Shown: positions 1-11,571, counted from the stretch's first letter. The stretch is DNA of 64,000 nt from Agapetus fuscipes (GCA_951799405.1 OX637343.1:10828524-10892523), one strand, 5' to 3'. Notes: generated from the sequence alone by a model not told the origin. A program made the numbers and translations.

Positions 1-1721
1 CACAAGAGAGCCATCAGGAGTGTGACAGCGTGACGCTTCATGGATCTTGGATGCTGTGATTCTCCCATACCTCAACTCGTACCAAAGAGTGCAATCAGCC
101 TGCTCCAGAGTTTCCTTGGCTGCCTCGTTGCACGCCTCAACACTCATTCTATTTTCACAGTGTGTTTGAAATTGCTGAGGGGTCGTGCCTTTTCCATCGT
201 CTATAAATTCCTCCATTAATCTATGGATGCTAAGGGATTCTATAGGATTGCCCTCCTTAAAATACTTCATAAGGAGGACATCCTTGACGTCAGCTTCCTT
301 CGTTGCTTTAACGACGGATGCCAAAAACTTTCCGTTACTCGAAGGCCCAGCTGTGAAAGTTTTAAGTTCTCCTAAATCCCTACATTTTATGAATTTCACA
401 GCTGAGCCTATCTCTGCCATCTTTGACCGCTTCCAGTAACATTTCACTTCTGTCTTTGCTGGCTCTTCGCTGCGACGATGCACCCATGACAGAAAGGCTA
501 CTGCATGCTTGCAACCTCCTGTAAGAGAGTAAAAATAAAAAAATGTTTCATTTTGAATAATACAGATGCAAATAATGTAGACCTCTGCTTTAATACTTTA
601 TATATTGATGAATTAACAAAAGATATTCACTTATTTTGTTGACATAAATTTTAAGTAAAAATTAGAATATTTTTTCACAAAATATTGTTTTTTTTAGAAA
701 AATAATGAAATTAAAAAGAAAAAATATTTGCAGTCAGCAAGGCCATAATGTTGGCCAATGGATTGATATGAGTCTGACCGCCCACACTATAAAATATGTT
801 TCACTTTGCCAATGTCGCCCGTTTCAGGGAAGGTCGGCACCAGTAGCAGGATGTATGTTCGTTTGAAGATTGGATTTTAATTTGTAAGTAGGTACACATA
901 CAGAATTCGTAAGCGCGAACTTACACATGTCCGTTTGTGGGCATGAATCTTAAATGTTAACATATCTTTGCATCTTAGATTACAGATAGCAATTATTTGG
1001 TGAGCCGAGCCTGCTAATTAGATCTCTTACATTTTATTGCTTTTACAAAGGAATCATGACACCTCGTGAATCTAATATTCATTACTGACCTTGAGATGCT
1101 GGACAATCTTCACAGACACATGATTCAACAGTGCCTTGTTCCTCATCGGTGATCAAGGTTACCGCGTATGCTTTTGTACGGACTTTGTGTTCTGGTGTTA
1201 TACGGGCCTTAACAGTGCAAATGGCTCCATCGCGTTTCACTTGCACATAGCCAATGGCATTGTCTCCGTAACTTTCTCTCGAAGATCTAAAAACAAACAA
1301 ACGGAATAAGGGTTAGGATATATTGCAAGTGCACAACCCTTGACTGGTGTAAAGTAAGGTTATGTGATTACAAACAACTTTTAATGATGTAATAAAGGAA
1401 GTAAGCTTTATAAACAATTAATTTAGCCTTTATATTAAGATTTAGAAGCTATGACATGGCAGTATTGCAATTTGAATAAGTAAGGTTACAGAATTTGTAA
1501 AGGAAAGATGTTTGCATGAAAACGTATAATATCTGGAGAATTTATGAATCTAAATGAACTTTGACACATAAACAGAACTATTTTTCTTACCTTGAAGCTT
1601 TTACTCCACGTAATTCTGAACTTATGAAGTCCTTGTTCTTCGAGAAATACACATACATCATCATAGCATCGACCTCCGGTAAATTGTCAGATTGAGCCTT
1701 TTCAAAGCCCTTTTCAGTCAT
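1..1721 (-). CDS. SWIM zinc-finger / YqaJ-like protein, 5' three exons (partial)
   Basis: Three exons join in frame on the minus strand: 1721-1591, 1286-1090 and 518-1, all with GT-AG borders. They give 282 codons starting MTEKGFEKAQ; the 3' part lies beyond the left edge. The SWIM finger is split by intron 2: C100-V-C102 is in exon 2 and C112-K-H114 in exon 3, fitting the CxC...CxH pattern. The fragment ends with LWYELRYGRITASK, which resembles the start of the YqaJ-type nuclease fold. Insect proteins with this SWIM-plus-YqaJ layout are common, uncharacterised and often multicopy, and may derive from a transposon. The start ATG is the only one ahead of the conserved block. Function is unknown; DNA or zinc binding is inferred from family. 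Confidence 0.85.
761..990 (+). repeat. R270 repeat, intron of the SWIM gene
   Basis: This copy lies in intron 2 of the SWIM/YqaJ gene, antisense to it. It carries the family marks: a head near GAGTCTGACCGCCCACAC, the middle CACTTTGCCAATGTC and the end CATCTTAGATTACAGATAG. The class of the family is not known. Confidence 0.8.
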
Positions 1722-2454
1722 CTTTGATGATTACACCAATTCAATTATACTTTATACACGGCACAACTAACTTTAAAGTGCAAATAATAGTTGAAATTGA
1801 TGAAAATAGATATACTCGTCAAATGTAAACAAATCCGCCATACAAAAATACACACGACTGAATGACAGCTGAGCCGAATGAGATCCATCGACGTCACATC
1901 CGCCCAAATGCAAAAAATGGGCCGTTTCACCGGAAATGGAAAAATGACAAATTTAAAAGCGCCCTAATTAAAAAAATACGCATTATTAAAAAAAAAAAAA
2001 AACGGGAGACTATTTTAATAACTTAAATCTATCAATTTACGAAAGAAAAAAAAAGTGTGAAATTACCCTATTGCATCCTGCTATTAGAGCATTTTTTGGT
2101 TTGTCATCCAGTATGATTAACTTCTACGGGTTAACTCCAGTACAAGTCCGAGCTCGACATGAATGGGTTAAAAAACAATATGGCGGACAACATTAAAGTT
2201 CTGCAAAAACTACGAATACTTGTAATTTATCATTTATTTCTCAAAAAAATGATTTGTGAAGAGGAATGCAATTAACCAACCTATTTTGCCTGGCTAGAAA
2301 CAGGTTTTAAAACGTTATCAATTTATTCATTACTTAATTCTTGAAATGTCTCGATTTCATTCGAATACCAAATCAAATGCGAAAAATAAATCCTTCATAT
2401 TTTCCCCAAAACTATTCGCATTGAAATCTGCTTAATTTTCGACTATTAATTGAA
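1722..2454. other. Upstream flank of the SWIM gene
   Basis: This stretch must hold the promoter of the minus-strand SWIM/YqaJ gene, but no core element can be named. It is AT-rich with A runs near 1989-2002 and 2048-2055. A short segment at 2264-2297 (AATGCAATTAACCAACC) recurs at 22396, so part of it is repeat-derived. Confidence 0.4.
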
Positions 2455-2674
2455 TCTATGATATTTTTTCTAAAGTTGCAAAGATGTATGGACTCAATGC
2501 ACGTTCAAGAGACAGAGACACATGTAAGTTCGCGCTTACACATGCTGCATGTGCACACACATAAACATGAACCTTGCAACTCCTGCAGCCCGTCCCTAAA
2601 AAACGGGGTGGCATTGGCGGAAGTGAACTAAGTTTTTACAGTATGGGTGTCAACCTCATACTAACTTCATTCTG
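2455..2674 (-). repeat. R270 repeat, reverse copy
   Basis: Reading on the minus strand, the copy runs from CATACTGTAAAAACTTAG to TGCAACTTTAG. It keeps the CATGCnGCATG palindrome and the GCGCGAACTTACATG segment. It is a diverged but nearly full-length member. Confidence 0.75.
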
Positions 2675-3094
2675 TAACAACAACAAAAGATTCTGTAATA
2701 AACAACAAAAAAAACTGTTTTTCTTATTGTTTTTTTTTTGTAAGAACTCTTTCAAAGTTACTTATTTTTATATAATTTTAATTTACATAGATAATTATCT
2801 ATAATTAATCAATAGAAATGCCTGATTTATCTCATTAATGTTTCTCTTATACTAAGACTATCAAATTTAAGAGGAATATTAATTTTTTTTTGTTAAAAAT
2901 AATATTTTAGAGCTACAAGCAAGACCTTAGTCGACATTCTTTCTTTCTCTTGAGTTCATTCTCAATCATCTTGCAGAGAGGGTTCCTCCTGAAGACGTTG
3001 GCTACGTAATGAAAGTCTCCGAAAAGTATAAATTTAATTATACTTTTCATACATTCTTTATTTTTAAACTAAAAAAAAAATCAACCATATCGAT
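2675..3094. other. AT-rich spacer
   Basis: Nothing recognisable was found here. It is AT-rich with T runs and no reading frame with coding character. Confidence 0.3.
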
Positions 3095-3288
3095 ACCTTA
3101 AAATTTAAATGCAAAACTGAATAAGTACCATGTAAAACTAACATTGGTTTCTTAGATGAATGCACCTTTTTCCCAATTTTCTCACTAACTATGATAAATT
3201 CTTCCCAATAAAATGTTTTATTTAAGATTTCTCAAATCAGGGAATCAGCACTTATTCAGTTTAACCTTTAAGGTGGCGACATGTCCAC
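3095..3288 (+). mobile_element. MITE family X copy
   Basis: The copy starts at ATCGATACCTTAAAA and ends at TTAACCTTTAAGGTGGCG. Its ends are inverted versions of ACCTTAAAGGTTAAACTGAA, so it is a small terminal-inverted-repeat element. Related copies lie at 23779, 29797, 37800 and 61147. Confidence 0.65.
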
Positions 3289-3907
3289 GTCTCTGACCAA
3301 GAAAAACACGTAATACGAATCGGTTATTTTACGAAAAATACTTCGAAAACCGAAGCAGGCTACATCTACATATATTCCAGTTCACCTCCCTGCATTTCAG
3401 ACGTAGCGCTTTTTGTTCATCGAACACTGAAATTATAGAATTACTCAAAAACAAGTCGAGTGCTTCCATCACTTACACGTTACAGCCATTCATCCTATTT
3501 AATTAGACCTATAATGGACTTCGTAGAATTTCAACTTGGTCCACATTTTTTTTATTAATTATCTACCTACCTAAATAATGTATTAAAAGCCCAGTATATT
3601 TACAACGTGAACATAGCGCACGTTTAATAATAAAGAGCAATAACTCAAAAAACAAGAATGTTGGCAAATCACGTTTAAAGTTCAGGCAACCAGTACAACT
3701 TGTATGGGATGAAAAAGGCGGCCGATGTTTTATCTCGGTCATATTCGTCCAAATTGAACGGCTGTCGCATTCTACCCATTCTTCTCGCATTGTTCTTGCG
3801 TTTTATTACAAAATCTCTATTTTCCCAATTTTCGAGTTATTTCTTTTTATTATTTAACGTGCGATAGATATACAAGTGTGGTACATTTTAATTTTATTAT
3901 TTTACTT
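3289..3907. other. Spacer without recognised feature
   Basis: No gene or repeat was recognised. The short minus-strand frame at 3563-3790 has no coding character. Confidence 0.3.
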
Positions 3908-3955
3908 AGGCCCGGTATTTTCAAGTATAGTAAAGTAAAAGAGGGCCGAGTAAAC
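3908..3955. mobile_element. Fragment of MITE family H2
   Basis: The segment TTAGGCCCGGTATTTTCAAG matches the terminal repeat of the complete H2 elements at 11572 and 36753. Only this one end is preserved; the rest is unrelated. Confidence 0.6.
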
Positions 3956-4416
3956 CTTACCAGTGTTTAATTTATACATGCAATTCTCAGAATTTTGTGT
4001 ACTCATTCTTTCTCGTTATGAAGCCACCTGTTTATTAATGAATAATTCAAGTGATATTAAATTTAATTTTATTCAAACAAAAAAGGTATCTTGATTAATC
4101 AAATTTCAACTCCACTAACAGTTTGTATTTTTTTTATTGTTAGAAATTGATTCAACTCTTGAATGCACAGTATATTTCCTAGGAATTGCGACTTGGGTGG
4201 TTACTTCCTGTAATCAATATATTTTATTGTGTACTCAAACACCTGCGTCTTTTTGCAAAGTACAACGGGGTCATTTCACTCTTTTTCTTTCATAAAATGA
4301 TGATTCATTGTATTTTTAAGTGTAAATCTGTTCACACAGTGAAAGTCCATGGTATTTTAAAAATTGAATAGGAAAAACAAATTTTATTTTCACTTTTTTT
4401 TAATAAATCTGTACAG

Positions 4417-4704
4417 GAGACTCTCTAGATTCTAGAGGCTCTAGGGGTCTATGACACTTGTAGTGCCGTAGAGGTGTACGAGCTTGGTCGTCGCAACAAA
4501 GCGCCAATACTCAAGCAAGACCCAGTTGCTGTAAGGCTGGATGGACCTTTGGTGACCGGTCATTGGTAAAGGTTTATGAATTTTTCAACCCAGCGAAGAG
4601 CAAATTAGAAAATATAAATGGAATTTTTTGTGCTCCGCCGGGATTCGAACTCACAACCTTCCCATTCAGAGTCCGCAGTGTTACCACTGAGCTACGGACC
4701 GGTC
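4417..4704 (-). mobile_element. SINE A, full-length, tail type 1
   Basis: On the minus strand the copy starts with a tRNA-like head, GGTCCGTAGCTCAGTGG (box A) and GAGTTCGAATCCCGGC (box B). A body follows with TTTGCTCTTCGCTGGGTT and GACGACCAAGCTCG. The tail reads CACTACAAGTGTCATAGAC and then CTAGAGCCTCTAGAATC. It is a pol III-type retroposon that depends on a LINE for movement. Confidence 0.85.
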
Positions 4705-4836
4705 ATTTAATTTTTTACTCAAACGTTTTCACCTAATAAGGCATCTTCATAGATTATTAATAATTCAGATTAGTTAATATTCATAGATTAATGTTTTTGG
4801 AATGCAGTTCTAAGAAATAAATAATTTGAGTTTCAG

Positions 4837-4995
4837 GCTTACACGGCCGGCTGATGATGCTGTAGAGATGTTTTCCGGGATCTGTTGCCGTGGTCTGTGG
4901 GAGCTGGAGCTTCCGGACGTTTCAAGCTCCAGCTCCCATAGAGTCATTGACCACGGCAAGATATTCCGGAAAACCAGCATCCTCCAGCATCAATA
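4837..4995. repeat. Fold-back repeat family F2, imperfect inverted repeat
   Basis: The arms GGGAGCTGGAGCTT and AAGCTCCAGCTCCC flank CCGGACGTTTC. The outer arms continue with GTTGCCGTGGTC and GACCACGGCAA, and with GATGCTG and CAGCATC. Related sequence is at 21450-21690 and 24130-24285, where the arms are not both present. Confidence 0.7.
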
Positions 4996-5021
4996 AATAT
5001 TTTGATATCACTTTTATTTCA

Positions 5022-5312
5022 TCAATATTCATCACTTTCTCCATACATACTCATATTCTCACTCTGCAGGTTCCATTCTTTCGCTATCTCACCTATTTGA
5101 TCTATCCATTCCATCTTCGGTCCCCTTCTACGCTTTTCTCTGACACTTATCTGACACATTTCGAAAGCGCCAATTTTTCTCCATTTTGCCGCTTTTATGG
5201 TCCATGCCTCAGCAGCGTAGAGAAAAATAGAGTGGACCAGACTCCTGACAAGCTTAATCTTGGTGCTGTTACTCGCACCCCGGTCTTTCCATATTTTGTC
5301 CAGCTTAGACAT
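5022..5312 (-). pseudogene. LINE reverse transcriptase C-terminal fragment, distal part
   Basis: The minus-strand translation begins MSKLDKIWKDRG and continues KLVRSLVHSIFLYAAEAWTI. This matches the C-terminal region of endonuclease/reverse transcriptase LINE proteins of insects. After AFEMC the frame joins a later part (RGPKMEWIDQIGEIAKEWN), so an internal piece has been lost. The upstream codons lie at 7835-7880, on the other side of the inserted transposon. Confidence 0.8.
5305..5312 (+). repeat. Target-site duplication, left copy
   Basis: TTAGACAT here is repeated exactly at 7827-7834. The pair brackets the 2.5-kb transposon; removing the element and one copy restores the LINE reading frame. 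Confidence 0.9.
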
Positions 5313-7826
5313 TAAGGTGGATCGCTGTATGTATGGAAAAAATTAAAAATCATTTTTTCGTAATTGCGTTATGCAGAACAGTTGCTCTATGGGGTGAGTA
5401 TCTGATATAAAAAAAAATCTTATCAAAATATTAATTTATTATACTGCCCCAAGTCATCGGAAAAATTACAAAAATACATAAAACTACTCATTTTTACCCC
5501 TGTGTTTAATAATCAAGTATTAGATAAAATCAAACGAAATATAATTTTGTTTCTTTAAAATGAATGAAATAGTTATCATTACGTGTTTGGTATCTTGTAA
5601 TTTGAGAGGGATGGGTGAAGGCACCCCCTAACTTTGTTACTCCGCGCAGACGCGCGTCACCAATTCGGTGCTCTCAGAGATGTAACTATAGTTGTACGCT
5701 ACTCATATTTTTTGCACATACAAATTTACGAGAGATCTTAAGTGTATTTTTAATATATCAGCGTGTTAATGCAACAGATTAGCTTCATTTAACGATGCAA
5801 AACATCTTAAAGTACCGATAACTGAAAAATATTCTGATTGACCAAAGAACCAAAAGATAAATGATCATAAGGGGTGTTGATTTGAAAACTGCTGCGGGAA
5901 ATTAAAAAAAAGCTGAACCGGAAACAGAAATATTAACCATACAAAGAAAAAGCTACAAGTTCATTGCCAAATCTGTCTGACCTATCAACTGATGTCTCTC
6001 AACAACCAGTCTCAACAGTAATAGTAAAACTAGCACTTCAGAGACCGCTACCTCAAATTTCGTATTCATATTCATTAAAAATATTGACCTTGGCATACTG
6101 GAAAAACCTGTGGATAAATTTGGCATTTCCAATAAGGCTGAAGCTGCTCTTGTTTTGGCAACAAAGCGTTGGTATTATTTCAGACAAATATTCATCCAAA
6201 GTTTTCGATCAAATAAAATTAGAAGAGCCCGTGAAAAGCAAATAACTAAGTTCAGCGGTGTGACCATTGATTCTGATTACTAAGATTTGGGTTTATACTT
6301 TGATGGACGTAAAAATAAAACCTTTATCATAAGAGAAATATAATTATAGAGGAGCGTATTAGTTTACTTAAGGACGCAAGGTCACAGTACATTGGACATA
6401 TTTCTTTAAGCACTGGAAAAGCAGCAATAATAAAAAGAAAAATTATGGATATTTTAATCAGTAAAGATATCAATGTCATCCTTTTTGCTGTAATCGGACG
6501 TGATAGAACTATTGTTAATACAGATGGAATTGGTAAATTTATTCCAAAAAACTTAAAATATCTAGTAAAACCGCTGCAGTGGTGTATTTGTCAACTCCAT
6601 GCCAACGAACTTCCGCGCCAATTATTTGAATATATTGATGGTTGTACAATTGGACTAAGAAGTTACTCTGGACCCATAGAAAAGGTATTAAAAAGATGTG
6701 AAGAGCTTCCAATAGTCTCGATTCTAACTATCCAATGTGATCTACCTATTGAACGGAGAATAACTATAAAGTCTGGATATTGTTCTCAAAGCTTATTCAA
6801 AGAAACACTGGAAAACTAGTGCATTCAAGATGGCTCACAGAATACTACGGCTTTATGTTTTTTTTTTAACCATCTGACAAGCTGTTAATATTATCAATTA
6901 TATAATGAAAGTGGATGCTTTTATGTGGTCTTACATCAAAACTAACCACATTGCATTAATGGTGCTAGACACTTACACAAGACAATCTAAATGTCGCGAT
7001 ATTTGACAGATAATTTAAAGCAGATACTACATCCTGTTATACAGAGAAATGGATATTTCATATCATATAAAAAACATCTTACTTGCTTTGCCTTTTTATG
7101 AGTTCTAGCCTTGTGAAGAATATTGAAACGCGACAGGAAATAATTTTGAGAATTCGAACTACGATCGGCCAAAACTTGATTTTGATGCAGACAATTATAA
7201 AAACCCTTATAAACTGGCACGAAAATAATGTGGCCAAGCCGCCTGTTACAAAATTTATGAACGGTGAATTAACATCACGTTGATAAGAAAATCCACCGCT
7301 TGTTGACGAACTAATCTCAAGCCATTTCCATTTTCCTTTCTACACGTTAGCCACTGAAAGATTAGTAAAAATTGTAACAAAAACTTCAGCTGCTGTTTGC
7401 GGTCTTATCAAAAGAGATGAATTCATTAAAAGAAACCTGGAATCGCGACAAATAATGCCTTTTTTCAATTCAAAGAAAGATTACCAATTTTCTTAAAATC
7501 ACTATTTTCTAGACTTCTGTTGATTGCCATTTTTTCTTTTTTTTTTGCCATAAAAGGGTCTTTTTTCTATCATTTATAGAAAATCATGCTTTGTGCTTAA
7601 AATTGAACTTAATTTTACTACAATTATTTTTTCTTAATAAACAAAAAAAAATGTTAAGTATATAGCAGTTTTTATGATTTTTATTAACTTTTCGAGGCTT
7701 TGGGGCAGTATAAGATCAAATATTTCGACCTTATGGTTGTACAATTTATTGTTTGTATTGATATAGAGCAGCTTTTGGCCAAACGCAAAATCGAAATTCC
7801 CAAAAAAACGATTTCGATCCACCTTA
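5313..7826 (+). mobile_element. 2.5-kb DNA transposon with inverted ends and 8-bp target duplication
   Basis: The ends are TAAGGTGGATCG at the left and its inverse CGATCCACCTTA at the right. Weaker inverted similarity continues inward to TTATACTGCCCCAA at 5447 and its inverse near 7697-7710, so the terminal repeats are about 140 bp but diverged. The 8-bp duplication is of the length used by hAT and P elements. The ends lack the common hAT CAG start, so the superfamily is left open. It carries a decayed coding region (next entry). Confidence 0.85.
5940..7495 (+). pseudogene. Decayed transposon-encoded protein gene
   Basis: Fragments in several frames line up with one insect transposon-like protein family that I know only as uncharacterised proteins. 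Recognisable pieces are KRWYYFRQ and YFDGRKNKT (about 6165-6325), then SQYIGH, and WCICQLHANELPRQLFEY, DGCTIGLRSYSGPIEK and RCEELPIVS (6580-6720). HFPFYTLATERLVKIVTKTS and CGLIKRDEFIKRNLESR follow at 7320-7455. Frameshifts and in-frame stops separate them, so it cannot make a full protein. The longest intact stretch is 124 codons at 6445-6819. Confidence 0.75.
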
Positions 7827-7834
7827 TTAGACAT
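7827..7834 (+). repeat. Target-site duplication, right copy
   Basis: This is the second exact TTAGACAT flanking the 2.5-kb transposon. Confidence 0.9.
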
Positions 7835-7880
7835 GGCACTTTTAGCAATTTCGCTACAACGTCTGATCTCTCATGTAGTC
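7835..7880 (-). pseudogene. LINE reverse transcriptase fragment, proximal part
   Basis: Minus-strand translation gives EIRRCSEIAKSA, which leads directly into MSKLDKIWKDRG at 5312 once the transposon is removed. A stop lies just upstream, so the LINE copy was already 5'-truncated or broken. Confidence 0.75.
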
Positions 7881-7904
7881 GCGTTTAATGTAATCGCAAA
7901 AAAA

Positions 7905-8227
7905 AAACGCAGCTAAGCTACACATATAGTGTAACTTCTTGCCGAGTTATCGCCAAGGGATAACATGTGGCGAGTTGAACCTATTTATATTTACAGGTAA
8001 GGGGGTCAGCCTTACGCCAACCAATTCAGTTGAAGTGGGGGTTTCCCAGCACCCTAGGGAGCTGGTACTCATCTCTTGTGAAGGCTAAGTAAACCTTGCT
8101 GGTTATTTTTATTTAAGGTTTGAAATAAACACCGGAACGGGAAATCATTTCTGACACCCTCGGTGGGATTCGAGCCCAAGCTCACGGCATGGAATGCAAG
8201 CACTCTACCGACTGAGCTATCGACCGG
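7905..8227 (-). mobile_element. SINE B, full-length
   Basis: The minus-strand head reads GGTCGATAGCTCAGTCGGTA and then GGGCTCGAATCCCACCGAGG, a tRNA-like promoter. The body includes TTCCGGTGTTTATTTC and CTTCAACTGAATTGG. It ends with the family tail near AAGTTACACTATATGTGTAG. Confidence 0.85.
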
Positions 8228-8597
8228 CAAATGAATTGAATTTATTTACTCACGTAAGAGACCCATGTGAGAGAGGTTGAGCATGTCAACGCACGACCCT
8301 GTATAGCACTGTTGACTGGTATGTGCATGGTTTGTGGTTTTTCCAGTAAGCTGACGCCAGAGGGCGCTCTAGCGAAATATAATCCCCATACAAAAGCCAC
8401 AATAGCCATTCACCCATGCATGGCATTTTCGCATGGCAGCACGTGCAAATTGTATTCCAGTGCCCGGAGTATAAAACATTGGGTGAAATTCACCTCGTTT
8501 GGTAAGTAAAGAATGTGTGGAATGAACTATGGCACACATAGAGGGCGATTTATTATTGGGGCGATCTAATAACCCGGCCGTGCAACGTCACAATTTG
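8228..8597. other. Spacer
   Basis: No gene or known repeat was recognised. The phrase AGAGGGCGCTCTAGCG at 8350-8366 is of a kind often met in insect transposons. Confidence 0.3.
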
Positions 8598-9060
8598 GTC
8601 TTGTCTTGTCTTGCCGCCTTTCCTCTAGGGGTGGCCAGTACCTCCACACAAGTGCCTCCACTTGTCTCTGTCCTTGCATACTTCTTTCATCTCATCTAAT
8701 TTCATCACTCTTTTCATGCATGCTCTTCTCTTGTTTCCACTCTGTAGATTCCATTCATTCGCAATCTCATTTATCTGATCAATCCATTGTTTCCTAGGTC
8801 TTCCTCTTCCACGCTTACCTATTACATTCCCTTTATACACTCTTTTTGTCAGTCGGTCTTCACTCATCCTTTCAATATGTCCAAACCATCGCATCACACT
8901 TCTTTGAGCTTTCACTTTCACGCTTTCTTTTACTCCGCATTCATTTAGAACCCATTCGTTTCTCACTCTATCTTTCAGTGTTTTTCCTGTCATACTTCTC
9001 AAATGAGCCATTTCTACGGTGCATACCTTATTTACTTCTCTTTCATTCTATGACAACTAA
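8598..9060 (-). pseudogene. LINE 3' fragment with AAGAC-type tail
   Basis: A 128-codon open frame ends LCGGTGHP and holds RWFGHIERM and GKRGRGRPRKQWIDQINEI, the C-terminal region of insect LINE reverse transcriptases. The 3' end reads GGCCACCCCTAGAGGAAAGG followed by a short CAAGA tandem tail at 8598-8616. This is the best-preserved copy of the family here; 5' parts are missing. Confidence 0.8.
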
Positions 9061-9100
9061 TTAATCATTTCAAGCTATAGATGACTTCCAGAATCCCTAT

Positions 9101-9200
9101 GTTGCAGGTTTACATGCGGCATGTGTAAGCTCGATCTTTTGCGTGTCTGATAATTTAAATTTAATATATATTTGACACTTAGGTTTTTGATTATAGATAT
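9101..9200 (+). repeat. R270 repeat fragment
   Basis: It begins at TTGCAGGTTTACATGCGGCATGT inside the family middle and ends near GACACTTAGGTTTTTGATTATAG. Confidence 0.6.
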
Positions 9201-9392
9201 TTGTTAACTCTTGGTGAAGGTGATCCTCAATATAAGAACCGGCACTGATTTATTTCAAACAAAAACTAGTAAAATAGCCACCGCCTTCTCCGCCGAAGTG
9301 CCAACAACTTACATACTTACTAAAACTTCTGTACGCTTCCATCTACTTTTGAGTCCACGTCATCCGCTCTAGAAATACCCTCAAGATACGTA

Positions 9393-9710
9393 AAAAAAAC
9401 GCCACTAAGCTAAGCATACAGTGCAACCTCTTGCCGCGTAATCCCCAAGGGGTTTCGTATGTGGCGAGTGGAATATATATTTTTTTTTACAGATAAGGGG
9501 GTCGACCTACTCCAACCACTTCGGTTGAAGTGGGGGTTTCCCAGCTCCCAAAGGGGGCTGATATTCATTTATTGTGAAGGCTGAGTAAAATTTGTCCGTA
9601 TTTTATTTTAAGGTTTGAAATAAACACCGAAACGGGAAATCATTCCTGACACCCTCGGTGGGATCCGGCATGGAATGCAAGCACTCTACCAACTGAGCTA
9701 TCGACCGGCC
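9393..9710 (-). mobile_element. SINE B, head partly deleted
   Basis: The copy has the family tail and body, but box B is cut short (GGTGGGATCCGGCATGG instead of the full segment). Related sequences, TCCACGTCATCCGC and TCCATGTCATCTGT, lie on both sides at 9350 and 9781. It may therefore sit in a small duplicated segment. Confidence 0.8.
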
Positions 9711-9714
9711 ATAG

Positions 9715-10202
9715 CGCTAACAATCTTCCTACTCAAAAGTTCATTGCGTCAAATTCCCATTCGCTACCGTCTCTATTTTTGGTCCATGTCATCTGTTATA
9801 GACAAAGCCTCAAGATACGTCATCTCGCGTAAATGCAAACACGCAAAAATGACACGCATGTGTGAACATTTAGAAGGAACATTAATAAGTTTAACCCGAT
9901 ATTATAATATAGAAGGATCTGCACATAAATTGCCTTTTCCAGGAAAATCTAATATAACCAGAATATGCAAGGTCTGATCACATGACGCAAGAAATCAACA
10001 ATCATTATCTAATAGGCTGGTACGAGGCTGACCACCCAAACAGTAAAATTTCATTTATTATTTATGTTTTCTTACAAACATAAATAAATAATCAATCAAT
10101 ATGAATTTTCAAAGTGTTAATACACAAACCATAAAACATATATAGTAAAATTTCATTTTCATTTTTGATACCTTGACTTATAGGTTGATATGCGACTGAC
10201 TA
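9715..10202. other. Spacer with a small R270 scrap
   Basis: GGCTGGTACGAGGCTGACC at 10016-10034 and ATACCTTGACTTATAGG at 10168 are R270 heads without bodies. Nothing else was recognised. Confidence 0.4.
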
Positions 10203-10460
10203 CCTAAATCTAAATCTAAATCTAAGCTGCAAAGATATGTATCATTTAAGATTCATATTAAATGCATTCCCACAAGCAGACATGCATAATTTCACGCTTA
10301 CACATGCCGCATGTGGACCTACAATACAAGAAACCCAATCTCAAATGAACATAAGCCCTGCAACACTTGCCGACCTTCCCTGAAGCAGGGATGACATTGG
10401 CAAAGTGAACCATTTTTTACAGTATGGGTGGTCAGTCGCATACCAACCTATCAGTCAAGG
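10203..10460 (-). repeat. R270 repeat, near full-length
   Basis: On the minus strand it runs from CCTTGACTGATAGGTTGG to GCAGCTTAGATTTAGATTTAG. The internal CCCTGCTTCAGGG hairpin and ACATGCGGCATGT palindrome are kept. Confidence 0.85.
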
Positions 10461-10469
10461 AAACCTAAA

Positions 10470-10522
10470 CTGTTAAAAATGGTTCACTTTGCCAATGCCA
10501 CCCCTGTTTCAGGTAAGGTCGG
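10470..10522 (+). repeat. R270 repeat fragment
   Basis: Only GGTTCACTTTGCCAATGCCA to CAGGTAAGGTCGG is present, back to back with the preceding reverse copy. Confidence 0.65.
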
Positions 10523-10647
10523 AAAAAAACATAAAAATATACCATTTATATTGTCAAATATGATCTTCGCCACGTGAAAAATTCATAAACCTTTTCCAAA
10601 CACCGGTCACTAATCTAAATCTACTAAAATCACCAGTCGTGTATGAT

Positions 10648-10896
10648 CCTTGACTTATAGGTTGGTATGCGGCTGACCACCCATGCTGTAAAAATGGTTC
10701 ACTTTGCCAATGTCACCCCTGTTTCAGGGAAGGACGGCAAGAGTTGCAGGGTGTATGTCCATTTGAGATTTGATTTTTTTGTTGTAAGTTCACATGCGGC
10801 ATGTGCAAGCGCGAACTTGTGCGTGTCTGCTTGTGAGAATACTTATGCATATAATGTGAATCTCTCATGTAACATATCTTTGCAACTTAGATTAGG
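10648..10896 (+). repeat. R270 repeat, full-length
   Basis: This is one of the best copies. It starts CCTTGACTTATAGGTTGG, has GGTTCACTTTGCCAATGTCA and the palindrome ACATGCGGCATGT, and ends TTGCAACTTAGATTA. Confidence 0.85.
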
Positions 10897-10906
10897 TCAC
10901 TAAAGT

Positions 10907-11030
10907 TCCATCCAGCCTTACAGCAACTGGGCCTTGCTTGAGAATTGGCGCTGTTTAGAGCGACGACCAAGCTCGCAGAGGGCTCTGGAGGTGTAATTCA
11001 CACAAAAAACAGCGCTCACCAAATATATCA
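10907..11030 (+). mobile_element. SINE A 3' fragment, tail type 2
   Basis: The segment from TCCATCCAGCCTTACAGC to CAGCGCTCACCAAATA is the 3' half of SINE A. It has the tail GAGGGCTCTGGAGGTG, different from the tail at 4417. Confidence 0.75.
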
Positions 11031-11050
11031 TCTTAATATTATAATTATTA

Positions 11051-11290
11051 TAGGTTGGTATGCGGCTGACCACCCATACTGTAAAAAATGGTTCACTTTG
11101 CCAATGTCACCCCTGCTTCAGGGAAGATCGGCAAGAGTTGCAGGGCTTATGTTCATTTGAGATTGGGTTTTTTATATTGTAGGTCCACATGCGGCATGTG
11201 AAAGCGCGAAATTATGCATGTCTGCTTGTGGGAATGCATTTGATATGAATCTCAAATGATACATATCTTTGCAGCTTAGATTTAGATTAT
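11051..11290 (+). repeat. R270 repeat, full-length
   Basis: It starts TAGGTTGGTATGCGGCTGAC and ends GCAGCTTAGATTTAGATTA. It follows the SINE A fragment with only about 20 bp between. Confidence 0.85.
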
Positions 11291-11571
11291 AAGAAGATGC
11301 ACCGCGAGAAAAATAAGATATATTTTTTAAATAATGCCAGAATTGTTCGCGCAATAATGACGTTCTTTGTGTTGGGGGTAATAGCGGTTATAATATAGTT
11401 TGCGATGTGATTTCTGGGAACTGTCCTCGGCATGGGGCACACCCCCACACGCCGCACAGTCAGCCAATCCAGGAAAAATGCTGCTTCAAAAATAACCGCA
11501 TAACATCGACGTGGAAAAAACAAAGCGAAATGTTGAAGTTATAGTTCCATGACTAATAGAGTAATAGGTAA

